DNA of 64,000 nucleotides from Polyangiaceae bacterium (GTDB lineage: Bacteria; Myxococcota_A; Polyangia; Polyangiales; Polyangiaceae). Both the position numbers and the translations under genes were made by a program. The notes beneath the pieces were generated by a model. That model saw only the letters and a list, made by a program, of their open reading frames with translations, was not told the origin of the DNA and made no database searches. Below are positions 25,393-37,692 of this stretch, in pieces (the stretch's first letter is position 1; each line of letters starts with the position of its first letter). The stretch is taken from positions 62,001 through 126,000 of the forward strand of contig JAHBVX010000012.1 of assembly GCA_019637295.1 (NCBI GenBank). Direction: 5' to 3'.

Positions 25393-27700
25393 ACGGGCTC
25401 GACTCGAGGGCGCGCCGGTAGCGCTCGCGGCGCACGTTGTCCCTCAGTATTTCGTACGCTTCGTCGAGCACCGTCACGATCAGGTCCACGTCCTCGCGCA
25501 GATCCGCGGAGCCCGGCGTCAGGATGCGACTGGGCTCGAAGCTGCGTCTCAGCTCGAGGTAGGCGCGCCGCACGTCGTAGCCCGTCGAGGCGCGCGGCAG
25601 CCCCAGCAGCGCGAAGTAGTCCCCCTCATCGACCAGCGCGCGTCGAGCCAGGATGCGCGCGCGAACTGCGGTCTCGTCCAGCGCGTCCAGCTCCCGCTCG
25701 GCCGGCTCGGCTGGCGCGCGGTCCGCCGAGGGCGCCATCGTCTCGAACACGCCCAGCGCGACGAGCACGGCGATGACCGCGGCGAAGGCCGGATCCGGGC
25801 TCTGGCCGAGCACCTCGCCCAGAGTCAGGGAGTGGCTGCGCCCGAGCACCGCGATCTCCAACTCCGTCAGCGCGCACTCGCCGAGCAATCCGGCATTCGG
25901 CCCGCTCCCGAGGCGACCGCGCTCTCCGCCGAGCCGAGCGAGAGCGGTGGCGGGCTCGAGCACGCGACGACCGATCTCGACGAGCACCTCTGCGCCGGTT
26001 GCGCCGCCGAACACCGCCGGCTCGGCCTGTAGCCTCGCGGGGACGTCCCGCTCGACGCTGGCGCCACCCGCTTGCAGACTCATGATTCGCCCCACGACCC
26101 ACTCGGAGTGGGCGCGCAGCACCGGCCACAGCTCGTCCTGGCGCATGTGACCGTTGGCGATCAGCGCGGCGCCCGCGTGCCGTCCGAAGGGCGGCAGCTT
26201 GTGCTCGAGCCCGCGCGCGACATCGGCGCCGAGCATCCCGCGCTCCACGAGGAAGGCGAGCAGCGTCTCGCTCTTCGCGCTCGACGCGGCGGTGACGAAG
26301 TCCCCGTCGCGCAGCACCACCCGGCGGATCCCCTGGGCATCCTCGAACGCGATGGCCCCCGTGAAGCGCGAACGCACCGCCCGGGCGAGCGCCATCAGCG
26401 CGTCGCCAGGGCCCAGCACCGCCGGGACCTCCGGGGTCGCGGCGGCGCGACTTGCCGCCGGGGGAGCCGCGGGGAGCGGCACCGGCGCGGGAGGCGGCTG
26501 CGCGAACGTGATGACCGGGGCGGGGTCGGGCCGACGCGGCGCCACCGTGACCGCGAGGTGGGCTGGCGATGGGGGTGGCAGCGCGTCGATCGACGGCGGT
26601 GACGACGGACCGGGAGCTTCGATCGATGTGACCACCGCGTTCGCCGGACCCGGCCACGCGGGCTCTTGGAGCGGCGGACGCGTCGACGGCGGTCGAGCGT
26701 CGTCCGCCGGCGGAGGAGCCGAGGGCTCTACTCCCGAGGTCATGCCCCCGGCGATCGTGCCCAGCGAGCCGACCGCGCGGCCATACGAGCCGGGCCCGGT
26801 CACGTTCGTCCCTAGCCCGGTCTTCGGACCCGTGCCGGAGCGCGTGCCGTGCTCGCTTCCGCCCTCGGAGCCGGCCTCGTCGTCCCCGTCCAGATCGAGC
26901 GGCTCGTCGAGCGCGTCGAGCACCTCCGAGGGCAGCACGTTCTCCAGCTCCTCCTCGGGCGTGAGCCGTGCGGAGACCGGAGGGCGATCGCTCGGCGGCG
27001 GGATCGACCCCGTCACGACGCCCGCGACGCGTTGCTCGGCTCGGGCCAGCAGCGCCTCGAGCTCGGGGCTCATCTCGCCTTGGAGCACCTCGCGCCGAGA
27101 CACCTCGCCGGCGAACCCGAGCGGCACCGCCGGCGGCAGACTCAGGGCATCGTCCAGCGCGGGGACGGCGCGTGGGGGAGGTCCGCTCGAGCTACCCGGC
27201 GGGCTCGAGCTGCTCGCGCGCGGGTCGTCGTCCAGCGCGAAGCCCAGCGGCGGGCGAGAGGCCGCCGTCGGCGGGGGCACGGTCGAGTTCGGGTCTCGAA
27301 CGCCGGTGCTCGGGGCACTCTGCGGCGTGAGCAGCGCGTCCAGCCGCGCGACCATCGCGGCCATGTCGAGGGGACGCGCGAAGGTGCCGCTGCTCTCGTG
27401 CGTCAGCGAGGCCTGGCTCGGGCGGTGCGAGGTGACGTAGAGGACCTCGATCTGACCGCCGGCGGGGAGATCGCGGATCTTGGCGATCCGATCGAGCGTC
27501 AGCTCGGCGTCGAAATCACAGATGACGGCTCGCGGTGGCGCCGTCTCGACCCGCTCGGCCAGCTCCGCCAGCGGGAGCAGCTCCGCCAGCCAGCCGCGCG
27601 CGGACAACAGCGCCTGGAGGCCGTCGGCCTCTTGAAGCTCGTCGCAGAGATAGACCCGCGGCGCGTTGCTGCGAGCGTCGTCCGGAAGGTCGGACACCAC
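25391..27700 (-). CDS. DUF4388 (PATAN)-type protein with receiver-like N-terminus and J-like C-terminus
   Basis: This protein has about 769 residues. Residues 1-130 resemble a degenerate receiver-like domain (RVYLCDELQEADGLQALLSA, PRAVICDFDAELTLDRIAKI). A long Pro/Ser/Asp linker follows (about 130-420). Then comes a DUF4388 domain (AVRSRFTGAIAFEDAQGIRR, LRDGDFVTAASSAKSETLLA), and the end (YFALLGLPRASTGYDVRRAY ... RRERYRRAL) is a DnaJ-like domain without the HPD motif. Such mixes occur in myxobacterial signalling proteins, but the exact role is unknown. Starts are tandem GTG codons at 27700 and 27697. The long in-frame extension upstream is GC-rich noise antisense to folK. Confidence 0.8.
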   Translation of the reverse strand: MVSDLPDDARSNAPRVYLCDELQEADGLQALLSARGWLAELLPLAELAERVETAPPRAVICDFDAELTLDRIAKIRDLPAGGQIEVLYVTSHRPSQASLTHESSGTFARPLDMAAMVARLDALLTPQSAPSTGVRDPNSTVPPPTAASRPPLGFALDDDPRASSSSPPGSSSGPPPRAVPALDDALSLPPAVPLGFAGEVSRREVLQGEMSPELEALLARAEQRVAGVVTGSIPPPSDRPPVSARLTPEEELENVLPSEVLDALDEPLDLDGDDEAGSEGGSEHGTRSGTGPKTGLGTNVTGPGSYGRAVGSLGTIAGGMTSGVEPSAPPPADDARPPSTRPPLQEPAWPGPANAVVTSIEAPGPSSPPSIDALPPPSPAHLAVTVAPRRPDPAPVITFAQPPPAPVPLPAAPPAASRAAATPEVPAVLGPGDALMALARAVRSRFTGAIAFEDAQGIRRVVLRDGDFVTAASSAKSETLLAFLVERGMLGADVARGLEHKLPPFGRHAGAALIANGHMRQDELWPVLRAHSEWVVGRIMSLQAGGASVERDVPARLQAEPAVFGGATGAEVLVEIGRRVLEPATALARLGGERGRLGSGPNAGLLGECALTELEIAVLGRSHSLTLGEVLGQSPDPAFAAVIAVLVALGVFETMAPSADRAPAEPAERELDALDETAVRARILARRALVDEGDYFALLGLPRASTGYDVRRAYLELRRSFEPSRILTPGSADLREDVDLIVTVLDEAYEILRDNVRRERYRRALESSP

Positions 27701-27746
27701 GTCGCCGCAGTCTAGCCCGAGTCGTCCGCCCGTTTCACGAAACTGG

Positions 27747-27905
27747 TCAGGATCGCGGCTCGTCGCCACCGGGGTCCGCGCCCGGATCGGGACCCGCGAG
27801 GCGGGCCGCCAGCGCTGCCCCCAGCCGGGGCCACCAGGGCGCCGACACCACCGCCGCGGTGATGAACGCGATGACGACGAGCTCGGAGGGGGTGACGTCC
27901 AGCAC
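27747..27905 (-). CDS. Small TatA-like membrane protein
   Basis: This 52-residue frame starts at GTG 27905 and reads VLDVTPSELVVIAFITAAVV, then SAPWWPRLGAALAARLAG and an acidic tail. One N-terminal membrane helix followed by an amphipathic helix recalls the TatA/Hcf106 layout, but the FGP hinge is replaced by SAPWWP. It lies between folK (divergent, 24 bases away) and the DUF4388 gene (same strand, 46 bases on). It is short and could be missed; family naming is tentative. Confidence 0.45.
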   Translation of the reverse strand: MLDVTPSELVVIAFITAAVVSAPWWPRLGAALAARLAGPDPGADPGGDEPRS

Positions 27906-27929
27906 GGGATCGGGATAGCACGTCGGCCC

Positions 27930-28442
27930 GTGAGCGTGCTCGTGATCGGACTCGGCTCGAACCTGGGTGACCGCGCCGCTTGGCTGCGGCGCGGGGTCGA
28001 CCAGATTAGCGAATTCTCCGAAGTTTCTGCCGTCTCCGGGCTGTTGGAGACGGCGCCCCAGGGTGGCCCCGCGGGGCAGCCCGCCTTCCTGAACGCGGCG
28101 GTGCTGGTCCGCGATCCCCGGCCTCTCGAGGTCTGGCTCGCGCAGTTGCTGCGCATCGAGGCGAGCGCGGGCCGGGTGCGCGACGGCCGCTGGGGGCCTC
28201 GGACGCTGGATCTGGATCTGTTGTGGGCTGGGTCCCGGTCGGTCGCGAGCGCCGAGCTGACCGTGCCTCACCCCCGCCTGCTCGAGCGTCGCTTCGCCCT
28301 GGAGCCGCTGCTCGAGCTCGTCCCGGACGCGGTCGAGCCGGCGACCGGCACGCCGTACGGCCCGCGGCTGTCGCAGTTGCTGGATCAGGAGGCGACTCGG
28401 CTGGCCGATGCGGCTGCCTGGTGTCCAGCATTTCCCGGGTGA
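27930..28442 (+). CDS. folK: 2-amino-4-hydroxy-6-hydroxymethyldihydropteridine diphosphokinase
   Basis: FolK (HPPK) transfers pyrophosphate from ATP to the pterin in folate synthesis. This 170-residue protein has all family marks: VIGLGSNLGDR at the start, QPAFLNAAVLV, EASAGRVRDGRWGPRTLDLD (ATP and Mg binding, with the DLDLL aspartates) and PHPRLLERRFALEPLLEL. The start is GTG at 27930. It stands alone without other folate genes and ends about 100 bases before the ATP synthase operon. Confidence 0.95.
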   Translation: MSVLVIGLGSNLGDRAAWLRRGVDQISEFSEVSAVSGLLETAPQGGPAGQPAFLNAAVLVRDPRPLEVWLAQLLRIEASAGRVRDGRWGPRTLDLDLLWAGSRSVASAELTVPHPRLLERRFALEPLLELVPDAVEPATGTPYGPRLSQLLDQEATRLADAAAWCPAFPG

Positions 28443-28548
28443 AAACAGGGTGTTACGACCCATCTAGACAGCCCCGCGTCGAGGTGGTACGAGCCGCGCG
28501 CCGCTGGAGCAGGATCCCGCTCGGCGCCCACGAACCTCCGGAGAGACC

Positions 28549-29067
28549 GTGCCGCTCGTACTCAGCGCGCTCATTGCGCACCTCGACGTCCCCCTCGCGG
28601 CCCACCCGATCGCTGCCCTCGCCGGCGGCGGGGTGAGCCTCGACCTGGATCGGTCGTTTCTGATCCAAGCCATCGCGTTCTTCGTCATCATACTGGTGCT
28701 CAAGCCGCTGCTGTTCGAGCCCGTGCTCCGGATCTTCGAGGAGCGCGAGAAGCGCACGGACGGAGCCCGCAGCGAAGCGCGGGAGATGCAGGAAGAGGCT
28801 GGCGGCCTGCTCCGCAAGTACGAGCGCGAGCTCGAGCGCGTGGGTCGCGTCGCGGCCGAGGAGCGGGACCGAATCCGCGCCGAGACCGGCAAGCAGGAAG
28901 CGGAGATCCTCGAGGAGGCGCGGGTGATCGCGACCAAGATCTCCGAAGAGGGGCGCAAGAAGATCGACGACGAGGTCAATCGCATCCGGTTCGACTTGGG
29001 CAAGCGATCCGCCGAGCTGTCTCGAGACATCACTCGCCGCGTGCTCGGGCGGGAGGCGTCAGGATGA
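28549..29067 (+). CDS. atpF: ATP synthase F0 subunit b
   Basis: This 172-residue peripheral-stalk subunit has one N-terminal membrane helix (SFLIQAIAFFVIILVLKPLL, about 36-56) and a long charged coiled coil. It connects F0 to the delta subunit of F1. The GTG start has a GGAGAG site just upstream. It begins a five-gene operon b, b', delta, alpha, gamma; the next start overlaps its stop (ATGA). Confidence 0.9.
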   Translation: MPLVLSALIAHLDVPLAAHPIAALAGGGVSLDLDRSFLIQAIAFFVIILVLKPLLFEPVLRIFEEREKRTDGARSEAREMQEEAGGLLRKYERELERVGRVAAEERDRIRAETGKQEAEILEEARVIATKISEEGRKKIDDEVNRIRFDLGKRSAELSRDITRRVLGREASG

Positions 29068-29741
29068 GCCCCGGGCGAGCCGTCGCCGGGCTGCTCCTGC
29101 TCGGCTGCCTGCTATGCGCCCCCGTCGCAGCCGCCGCCGGCGGCGGTGGTGACGACCAGGCTCACGCGTTCAACGTCTACCACGGGCTCATCGGCGAGAA
29201 GGACGGAGTGGAGCCGGGCCTGCTCTGGCGCGCTCCGGGGACGCCACCGCCCCTGTTGGCGATGCTGATCAACACCGGGATCCTGGCCTACTTGCTGCTG
29301 CGCTTCGGGGCACGCCCGGTCCGAGACGCCCTGAAGAAGCGCAAGCTCACCATCATGCAGGGCATGGATGACGCGGCCCGCATGAAGCAGGAGGCGACGG
29401 CTCGTCTGAAGGAGCTCGAAGAGAAGCTCGAGCACATCGACGAGGAGGTGGAGCGCGTGCGCCGAGAGATGAAGGACGCGGGCGAAGCCGAGCGCGTGCG
29501 CGTTCTGGCCGAGGCCAAGGAACGCCGGGTGCGCGTGGAGCGGGACGCTCGCCTCGTCGTCGAGCAGGAGCTCAAGGCCGCGCACGAGAAGTTGTTGTTC
29601 GAGACCGCTCGTGCTGCCGTCGAGGGGGCTCGGCGCACGCTGCAGGAGTCCCTCACCGCCGAGGACCATCGACGATTGGCGGAGGAGTACGTCAAGTCCT
29701 TCGACGGCGCGTTGCGCCAGGTACAGGCAGGTCGATCATGA
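29064..29741 (+). CDS. Second ATP synthase F0 subunit b (b'-type) with signal sequence
   Basis: This 225-residue second b-type subunit starts with a signal-like segment (LLLLGCLLCAPVAAAAGGGG), then a short exported stretch, the membrane helix (PPLLAMLINTGILAYLLLRF, about 62-81) and a coiled coil (about 90-190). Two different b subunits suggest a heterodimeric stalk, as in photosynthetic and some delta-proteobacterial ATP synthases. Overlaps of ATGA at both ends show tight coupling with atpF and atpH. Confidence 0.87.
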   Translation: MSPGRAVAGLLLLGCLLCAPVAAAAGGGGDDQAHAFNVYHGLIGEKDGVEPGLLWRAPGTPPPLLAMLINTGILAYLLLRFGARPVRDALKKRKLTIMQGMDDAARMKQEATARLKELEEKLEHIDEEVERVRREMKDAGEAERVRVLAEAKERRVRVERDARLVVEQELKAAHEKLLFETARAAVEGARRTLQESLTAEDHRRLAEEYVKSFDGALRQVQAGRS

Positions 29742-30280
29742 GCGATGGAGCGGTCGCAGAGCGCTACGCGCGAGCGGTCTTCGAGCTGGGGGTGGAGCTC
29801 GGGCAGCTGGAGAAGCTCGCGCAGGAGTTCACTCGCGCCGCGGACACCTTCGCTGCCAGCGCGGAGCTGCGCGGCGTGATCGACAACCCGCTGGTGTCCG
29901 AGTCGGCCCGCGACGGGCTGCTCGGAGAGCTGGCAGCCAAGCTGGGCTGGAGCGAGGTCACCAAGAATACGCTGCGGCTCATGGCCCGCCGGGGGCGCGC
30001 CGCCGCCTTGCCCGAGGTCGCCCGACGGCTGGCCTACCTGTCGGACGAGCGCGCCGGGATCCTGCGCGCCGTCGTCGTCAGCGCCGTGCCCTTGCCGGAC
30101 AGCGTGTACGGCGAACTCAAGGCCAAGCTCGAGACCGCGACCAAGAAGAAGGTCGTCCTCGAGCGCCAACAAGATCCATCGCTCATCGGTGGCATCGTCA
30201 CCCGCATCGGGGACAACACCATCGACGGCAGCCTCGAGGGCCGCCTCGCGGAGATGGAGCGACAGCTCCTGGCCACTTGA
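29738..30280 (+). CDS. atpH: ATP synthase F1 subunit delta
   Basis: This 180-residue subunit links the stalk to the top of F1. Typical features are the start AVAERYARAVFELGVELGQL, the middle NPLVSESARDGLL and the C-terminal signature DPSLIGGIVTRIGDNTIDGS. It overlaps the preceding gene by four bases and is followed 42 bases later by atpA. Confidence 0.93.
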   Translation: MSDGAVAERYARAVFELGVELGQLEKLAQEFTRAADTFAASAELRGVIDNPLVSESARDGLLGELAAKLGWSEVTKNTLRLMARRGRAAALPEVARRLAYLSDERAGILRAVVVSAVPLPDSVYGELKAKLETATKKKVVLERQQDPSLIGGIVTRIGDNTIDGSLEGRLAEMERQLLAT

Positions 30281-30322
30281 GCCTCAACCCACGCAACTGC
30301 CCCGACTCAGGACCAAAGAATC

Positions 30323-32002
<1,680 letters not shown>

Positions 32003-32019
32003 GCCGCGAAGCGAGATCG

Positions 32020-32928
32020 ATGGCCAACCTGAAGCTCATTCGCAAGCGGATCGGGAGCGTCAAGAGCACCCAGAAGATCACGCGCGCCATGAAGATGGTC
32101 GCCGGTGCGCGGCTCAACAAGGCACAACAGCGAATCTTGGCCATCCGGCCCTATGCGGTGAAGACGGCGGACGTGTTGCGCGAGGTCACCGCCCATGGCG
32201 TGCACGTGGAGGCTGGAGCGGAGCCCGAGCATCCGCTCTTGGTACGCCGGGAAGAGAAGGCCACCCTGCTGCTGGTCATCACCAGCGATCGCGGCTTGTG
32301 CGGCGCCTTCAACACCAACATCCTGCGCGTGGCGGAGCGACTCTGGCGCGAGCGCGAGGCGGCGGGGCAGCGGGTGCAGATCGCCGTCATCGGTCGCAAG
32401 GGGCGGGACTACTTCCGGCGCCGGAACGCACCACTGCTTCATGTCTTCAGCGGCGTCTGGGAACAGCTCGATCTCGAGCAAGCCCGCACGGTCGCCCGCA
32501 CCGTGCTCAAGCCCTTCGTCGCGGCGGAGGTGGACTCGATCTTCCTCGTCTACAACGAGTTCAAGAGCGCGATGAGCCAGCAGGTCGTCGCGGAGCCGCT
32601 GTTTCCGTTGCCTGTGGACGAGGAAGACAACCCGCCCATGTCGCTCTCGACGGGCGAGGCCTTCGAGCGGGACTTCATCTTCGAGCCGAGTCGGGAGGCG
32701 CTGATGGAGCGCCTGGTGCCCATGTACGTCGAGATCAGCGTGCTGCGGGCGTTGCTCGAGTCGATGGCGTCCGAGCTCGGCGCACGCATGACCGCGATGG
32801 ACTCCGCCACCAAGAACGCTGCCGAAATGATCGGCAAGCTCACGCTGCAGTACAATCGCGCTCGCCAGGCGGCGATCACCACTGAGCTCATGGAAGTCAT
32901 CGGCGGCGCCGAGGCTCTGAAGTCCTGA
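32020..32928 (+). CDS. atpG: ATP synthase F1 subunit gamma
   Basis: This 302-residue rotor shaft subunit begins with MANLKLIRKRIGSVKSTQKI, then TRAMKMVAGARLNKA, contains TSDRGLCGAFNTN, and ends with the conserved MDSATKNAAEMIGKLTLQYN, ARQAAITTELMEVIGGAEAL. It is the last ATP synthase gene here; atpD and atpC, which normally follow, are absent from the window. Confidence 0.95.
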   Translation: MANLKLIRKRIGSVKSTQKITRAMKMVAGARLNKAQQRILAIRPYAVKTADVLREVTAHGVHVEAGAEPEHPLLVRREEKATLLLVITSDRGLCGAFNTNILRVAERLWREREAAGQRVQIAVIGRKGRDYFRRRNAPLLHVFSGVWEQLDLEQARTVARTVLKPFVAAEVDSIFLVYNEFKSAMSQQVVAEPLFPLPVDEEDNPPMSLSTGEAFERDFIFEPSREALMERLVPMYVEISVLRALLESMASELGARMTAMDSATKNAAEMIGKLTLQYNRARQAAITTELMEVIGGAEALKS

Positions 32929-32938
32929 GGGGAGCACG

Positions 32939-33418
32939 TTGGCCAAGAGCACGCGCAAAGACCGCAAGACGCAGCGTCAGCGCAGCGTGCGAGCCGTGGA
33001 GCGCGGGCTGCCTACCACCGAGCCGCCGCGTCGAGTCGAGCGCGTGCGGGACGGCTCGCCCCGCCGAGCAGCTCGCGCCGAGTCCGGGGACGCGGAGCAG
33101 CAGCCGCCGCCGGCTAGCCCTGCCCGTCCGCGCGTGAGGAAGGAGCTGCTGGTGATCGCGGCGGTCGTGGTCGTCGCGCTGCTCGGCTTCGCCTTCTGGC
33201 CCAAGGGCGCTACGCCGAGCGCGCCTTCCGCCGCGCCCGCCGCGTCCGACGCGCGCCCCGACCCGGGTGCGCCAGCCGCTCCCATCGAGCCGTCCCCGCC
33301 GCCCTCCGAGCCCAGCCCTCCGAGCGGGCCGCTGCCCGGCGAGCAGGAGAGCCCGCCGGAAAAGGAGACCGAGGCCGAGGACCCCAAGGAAGAGGAGTCC
33401 GAGTCCGAGAAGCCCTGA
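32939..33418 (+). CDS. Small single-pass membrane protein with basic and Pro/Glu-rich halves
   Basis: This 159-residue protein has a basic N-terminal half (MAKSTRKDRKTQRQRSVRAV), one membrane helix (ELLVIAAVVVVALLGFAFWP, about 69-88) and a Pro/Ser- then Glu-rich tail, presumably outside. The TTG start has a GAGGGGAG site and lies 11 bases after atpG, so it is probably part of the ATP synthase transcript. No family recognised. Confidence 0.65.
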   Translation: MAKSTRKDRKTQRQRSVRAVERGLPTTEPPRRVERVRDGSPRRAARAESGDAEQQPPPASPARPRVRKELLVIAAVVVVALLGFAFWPKGATPSAPSAAPAASDARPDPGAPAAPIEPSPPPSEPSPPSGPLPGEQESPPEKETEAEDPKEEESESEKP

Positions 33419-33437
33419 GCGGACCCGAGAGGACAGC

Positions 33438-35270
<1,833 letters not shown>

Positions 35271-35323
35271 GCGGCGACAAATCGGCTGGACAACCTGCGC
35301 GGGTGTGGGAGACGGTGCGGGTC

Positions 35324-36127
35324 ATGAATCGCTCGACTCTAGTGCTCGCGCCTGCGCTCGCCGGGGTGCTCGGCCTGGCCTGCGACAAGCGCGCCGAGCC
35401 CCCGCCCACCGCCGAGACGCCGGCGGCCGCCTCCGCGCCGCTCCCCGCGGACGATCCCCGTCCTGCCGAGAACGCGGCGCCTACGGAGGTGTCCGGCGTG
35501 GTGACCGAGAAGCTCTCGCTCCCTAGCTACACCTACTTGTTGCTCGACACCGGCTCCGAGAAGGTCTGGACGGCGGTGCCTGCGGCGACCGTCGATGTGG
35601 GCGCCCGGGTGACCGTGCGGCAGGCGATCCTCATGCGCGGCTATCGCAGCACCGCGCTCAATCGAGACTTCGACAGGGTCTACTTCGGGACCCTCGCTGC
35701 TGACGGGGTCGCCGCCCACGGCGGGGCAGCGCCTGCGCAGAGTCATCCCCAGCCCGCGCCGTCCGCCCCCGTTGCCGCAGACGTACGCGCCGCGAAGTCC
35801 AGCGCACCGGATGGCAAGACGGTAGCGGAGTGCATCGGGTCGGCGGCCAAGCTCGCGGGCAAGATCGTCAGCGTGCGAGGGGTCGTGGTGAAGTCGAACC
35901 CGAACATCATGGGCAAGACCTGGCTGCACCTGCAGGATGGAACCGGCAGCGCCGCCGACAGGACGAACGACCTCACCGTCACCGTGCCCGAGCAGCATCG
36001 ACCTGCGGTCGGTCAGACGGTGGTCGTGCGCGGCCCCATCGCCACGGACAAGGATCTGGGCGGCGGCTACAAGTTCGCGGTCCTGCTCGAGGGCACCGAG
36101 CTCGTCGTCGAGCCCGCGAAGCGTTAG
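35324..36127 (+). CDS. Lipoprotein with two OB-fold (NrfJ-like) domains
   Basis: This 267-residue lipoprotein (signal ending VLGLAC) has two related small beta domains. The first (GVVTEKLSLPSYTYLLLDTG, SEKVWTAVPAATVDVGARVT, TALNRDFDRVYF) matches the NrfJ-like OB-fold proteins found next to multiheme cytochromes. The second (VRGVVVKSNPNIMGKTWLHL, QDGTG, DLTVTVPEQHRPAVGQTVVV) is a second OB-fold. It is followed by a multiheme cytochrome gene on the same strand, which fits that context. Molecular role is unknown; perhaps cytochrome maturation or binding. Confidence 0.75.
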   Translation: MNRSTLVLAPALAGVLGLACDKRAEPPPTAETPAAASAPLPADDPRPAENAAPTEVSGVVTEKLSLPSYTYLLLDTGSEKVWTAVPAATVDVGARVTVRQAILMRGYRSTALNRDFDRVYFGTLAADGVAAHGGAAPAQSHPQPAPSAPVAADVRAAKSSAPDGKTVAECIGSAAKLAGKIVSVRGVVVKSNPNIMGKTWLHLQDGTGSAADRTNDLTVTVPEQHRPAVGQTVVVRGPIATDKDLGGGYKFAVLLEGTELVVEPAKR

Positions 36128-36264
36128 CCCGCTCCCCGCTGGAGTCGGAGCAGGCGCCTCAAAGTCGTTACAGTCTAAGGACTTGACGCCAAACCCTCGT
36201 TCGGGAAGGATTTCTGCCAGCGAGCCTCAGGCGTCAACGCGGGCTCGGCTGGATGGAGAGAGAC

Positions 36265-37617
36265 ATGAAGACCTCGTTGCTCTGGGTTGCTGGACTGGTT
36301 GGCCTCGCGGCGCTCGCCTGCTCGGGTGAAGATGGCGCCGATGGAAAGACAGGCCCCGCTGGCGTCGAGGGCCCCCAGGGGGCGACGGGTCCGACCGGCC
36401 CCACGGGCGCCACCGGCCCCACGGGTCCCGAGGGGCCCACCGGTCCGACCGGTGCGGCGGGTGACGGCGGCGGCGTCGTGATGCCCGAGGGCGGCCTGAC
36501 GACCGGCTGTCTCTCGCCGTGCCACGGGTTCAGCGGCATCGTCGAGCAGTGGCGGTCGAGCACGCACTTCGCGACCTTCATGGCCACGATCGGCACGGAC
36601 GAGGTCGCCACCTGGACTGGCAGCAGCACCTGCGGCAACTGCCACGCGGTGGACGCGATCCAGCAGCGGGTCGCCGGTAACGTGAATCACCAAGGTACGG
36701 CCGGACCGACCGGCGTGGCAAACGGCCAGCTCAACTACAAGTCGACGGTCGACAACGTCGTGCGCGAGGCCACCTACGCGGGCAACGTGACCGTCGCCGC
36801 GGTCGGCTGCACCACGTGCCACGACGCCTTCGCGCAGAACGATCCCCACCTCACCGGCGCCGTCTACACGCCGGGCTCGTTCCCGCTGCGCGTACCGACG
36901 GGCGCGACGGATCAGGCGTTGATCGAGCGGAGCTCCGCAGTGGGGACGGTGGATGGCACCGGCGCCGGGAACTTCCGCGCCGGCAACGCCTGCGTGTGGT
37001 GCCACAAGTCCCGCAAGGACGTGACCAACTACATCACGGCCAGCAACAACGTGAACCGCAACTGGGGACCCCATCGCGGGCCGCAGACCGACGTGTACTC
37101 GGGCAAGGGCGGTTACCACTATCCCGCCAAGACCTACGGCCAGTCGTCCCACCAGGGACTCGCCAACGGCTGCGTGGACTGCCACATGGCCCCCGTCGCC
37201 GCCAACCAGGGCGTGGGCGACCACTCGTTCTACCCGAAGCTCAGCGCCTGCACGACCTCCGGCTGCCACAGCAACGCGACCAGCTTCGATGTAGGCGGGG
37301 GCCAGAGCACCATGAAGGCCGGTATCCAGCAGCTGCGCGTGGAGCTGAACAACAAGGGCTGGCTGACCCGCAGCGCGGCGGCTCCGTTCGATCCACTGAC
37401 CACCGCCGAGCTGAACAACCAGAACTTCGAGCTCGACTACGTGCGGAACGCCTCGGGCCTCACCGCTGCAGAGGCCGGCGCCCTGTACAACTACCTGATC
37501 CTCGCGCGCGGCGGGGCGGGCGGGGTGCACAACCCCATCTACACCAAGCAGCTGATCTTCGACTCCTACCAGGCGCTCACCGGCAACGCGCCGCCGTCGA
37601 TCCCGATCCGACCCTGA
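36265..37617 (+). CDS. Collagen-like multiheme c-type cytochrome lipoprotein
   Basis: This 450-residue exported lipoprotein (signal ending LAALAC) first has about 14 Gly-X-Y collagen-like triplets (36343-36468), then a heme-binding body. Canonical CxxCH sites are CGNCH, CTTCH, CVWCH and CVDCH; in addition CLSPCH (CX3CH) and CTTSGCH (CX4CH) are non-standard sites that may also bind heme. Extra His residues (STHFATF, GQSSHQGL) could be axial ligands. It is probably an outer-surface electron carrier raised on a collagen-like stalk. ATG 36265 is preferred over 36253 as it opens the signal peptide. Confidence 0.85.
   Translation: MKTSLLWVAGLVGLAALACSGEDGADGKTGPAGVEGPQGATGPTGPTGATGPTGPEGPTGPTGAAGDGGGVVMPEGGLTTGCLSPCHGFSGIVEQWRSSTHFATFMATIGTDEVATWTGSSTCGNCHAVDAIQQRVAGNVNHQGTAGPTGVANGQLNYKSTVDNVVREATYAGNVTVAAVGCTTCHDAFAQNDPHLTGAVYTPGSFPLRVPTGATDQALIERSSAVGTVDGTGAGNFRAGNACVWCHKSRKDVTNYITASNNVNRNWGPHRGPQTDVYSGKGGYHYPAKTYGQSSHQGLANGCVDCHMAPVAANQGVGDHSFYPKLSACTTSGCHSNATSFDVGGGQSTMKAGIQQLRVELNNKGWLTRSAAAPFDPLTTAELNNQNFELDYVRNASGLTAAEAGALYNYLILARGGAGGVHNPIYTKQLIFDSYQALTGNAPPSIPIRP
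36343..36468 (+). repeat. Collagen-like Gly-X-Y coding repeat
   Basis: Tandem GGC/GGT-X-ACC/CCC triplets encode GATGPTGPTGATGPTGPEG and flanking Gly-X-Y units in the multiheme cytochrome. Such regions can form triple helices, so the cytochrome may be a trimer. Confidence 0.8.
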
Positions 37618-37638
37618 GTCAGACCCGCTGCGGGGCTA

Positions 37639-37673
37639 GAGCGGCTCGCGGCCTTTGGGCCGGTGAGCCGCTC
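37639..37673. terminator. Strong hairpin between convergent genes
   Basis: GAGCGGCTC (37639-37647) pairs perfectly with GAGCCGCTC (37665-37673), and an inner GGCC/GGCC pair extends the stem. It lies between the convergent cytochrome and TerB-like genes, and probably terminates both. No T-tract is present. Confidence 0.5.
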
Positions 37674-37692
37674 CGTGCGTTGCAGCTGGGAG

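Noticed and set aside
33419-33437. glmS ribozyme or riboswitch upstream of glmS
   Set aside because: Only 19 bases separate the genes, with no room for a ribozyme.
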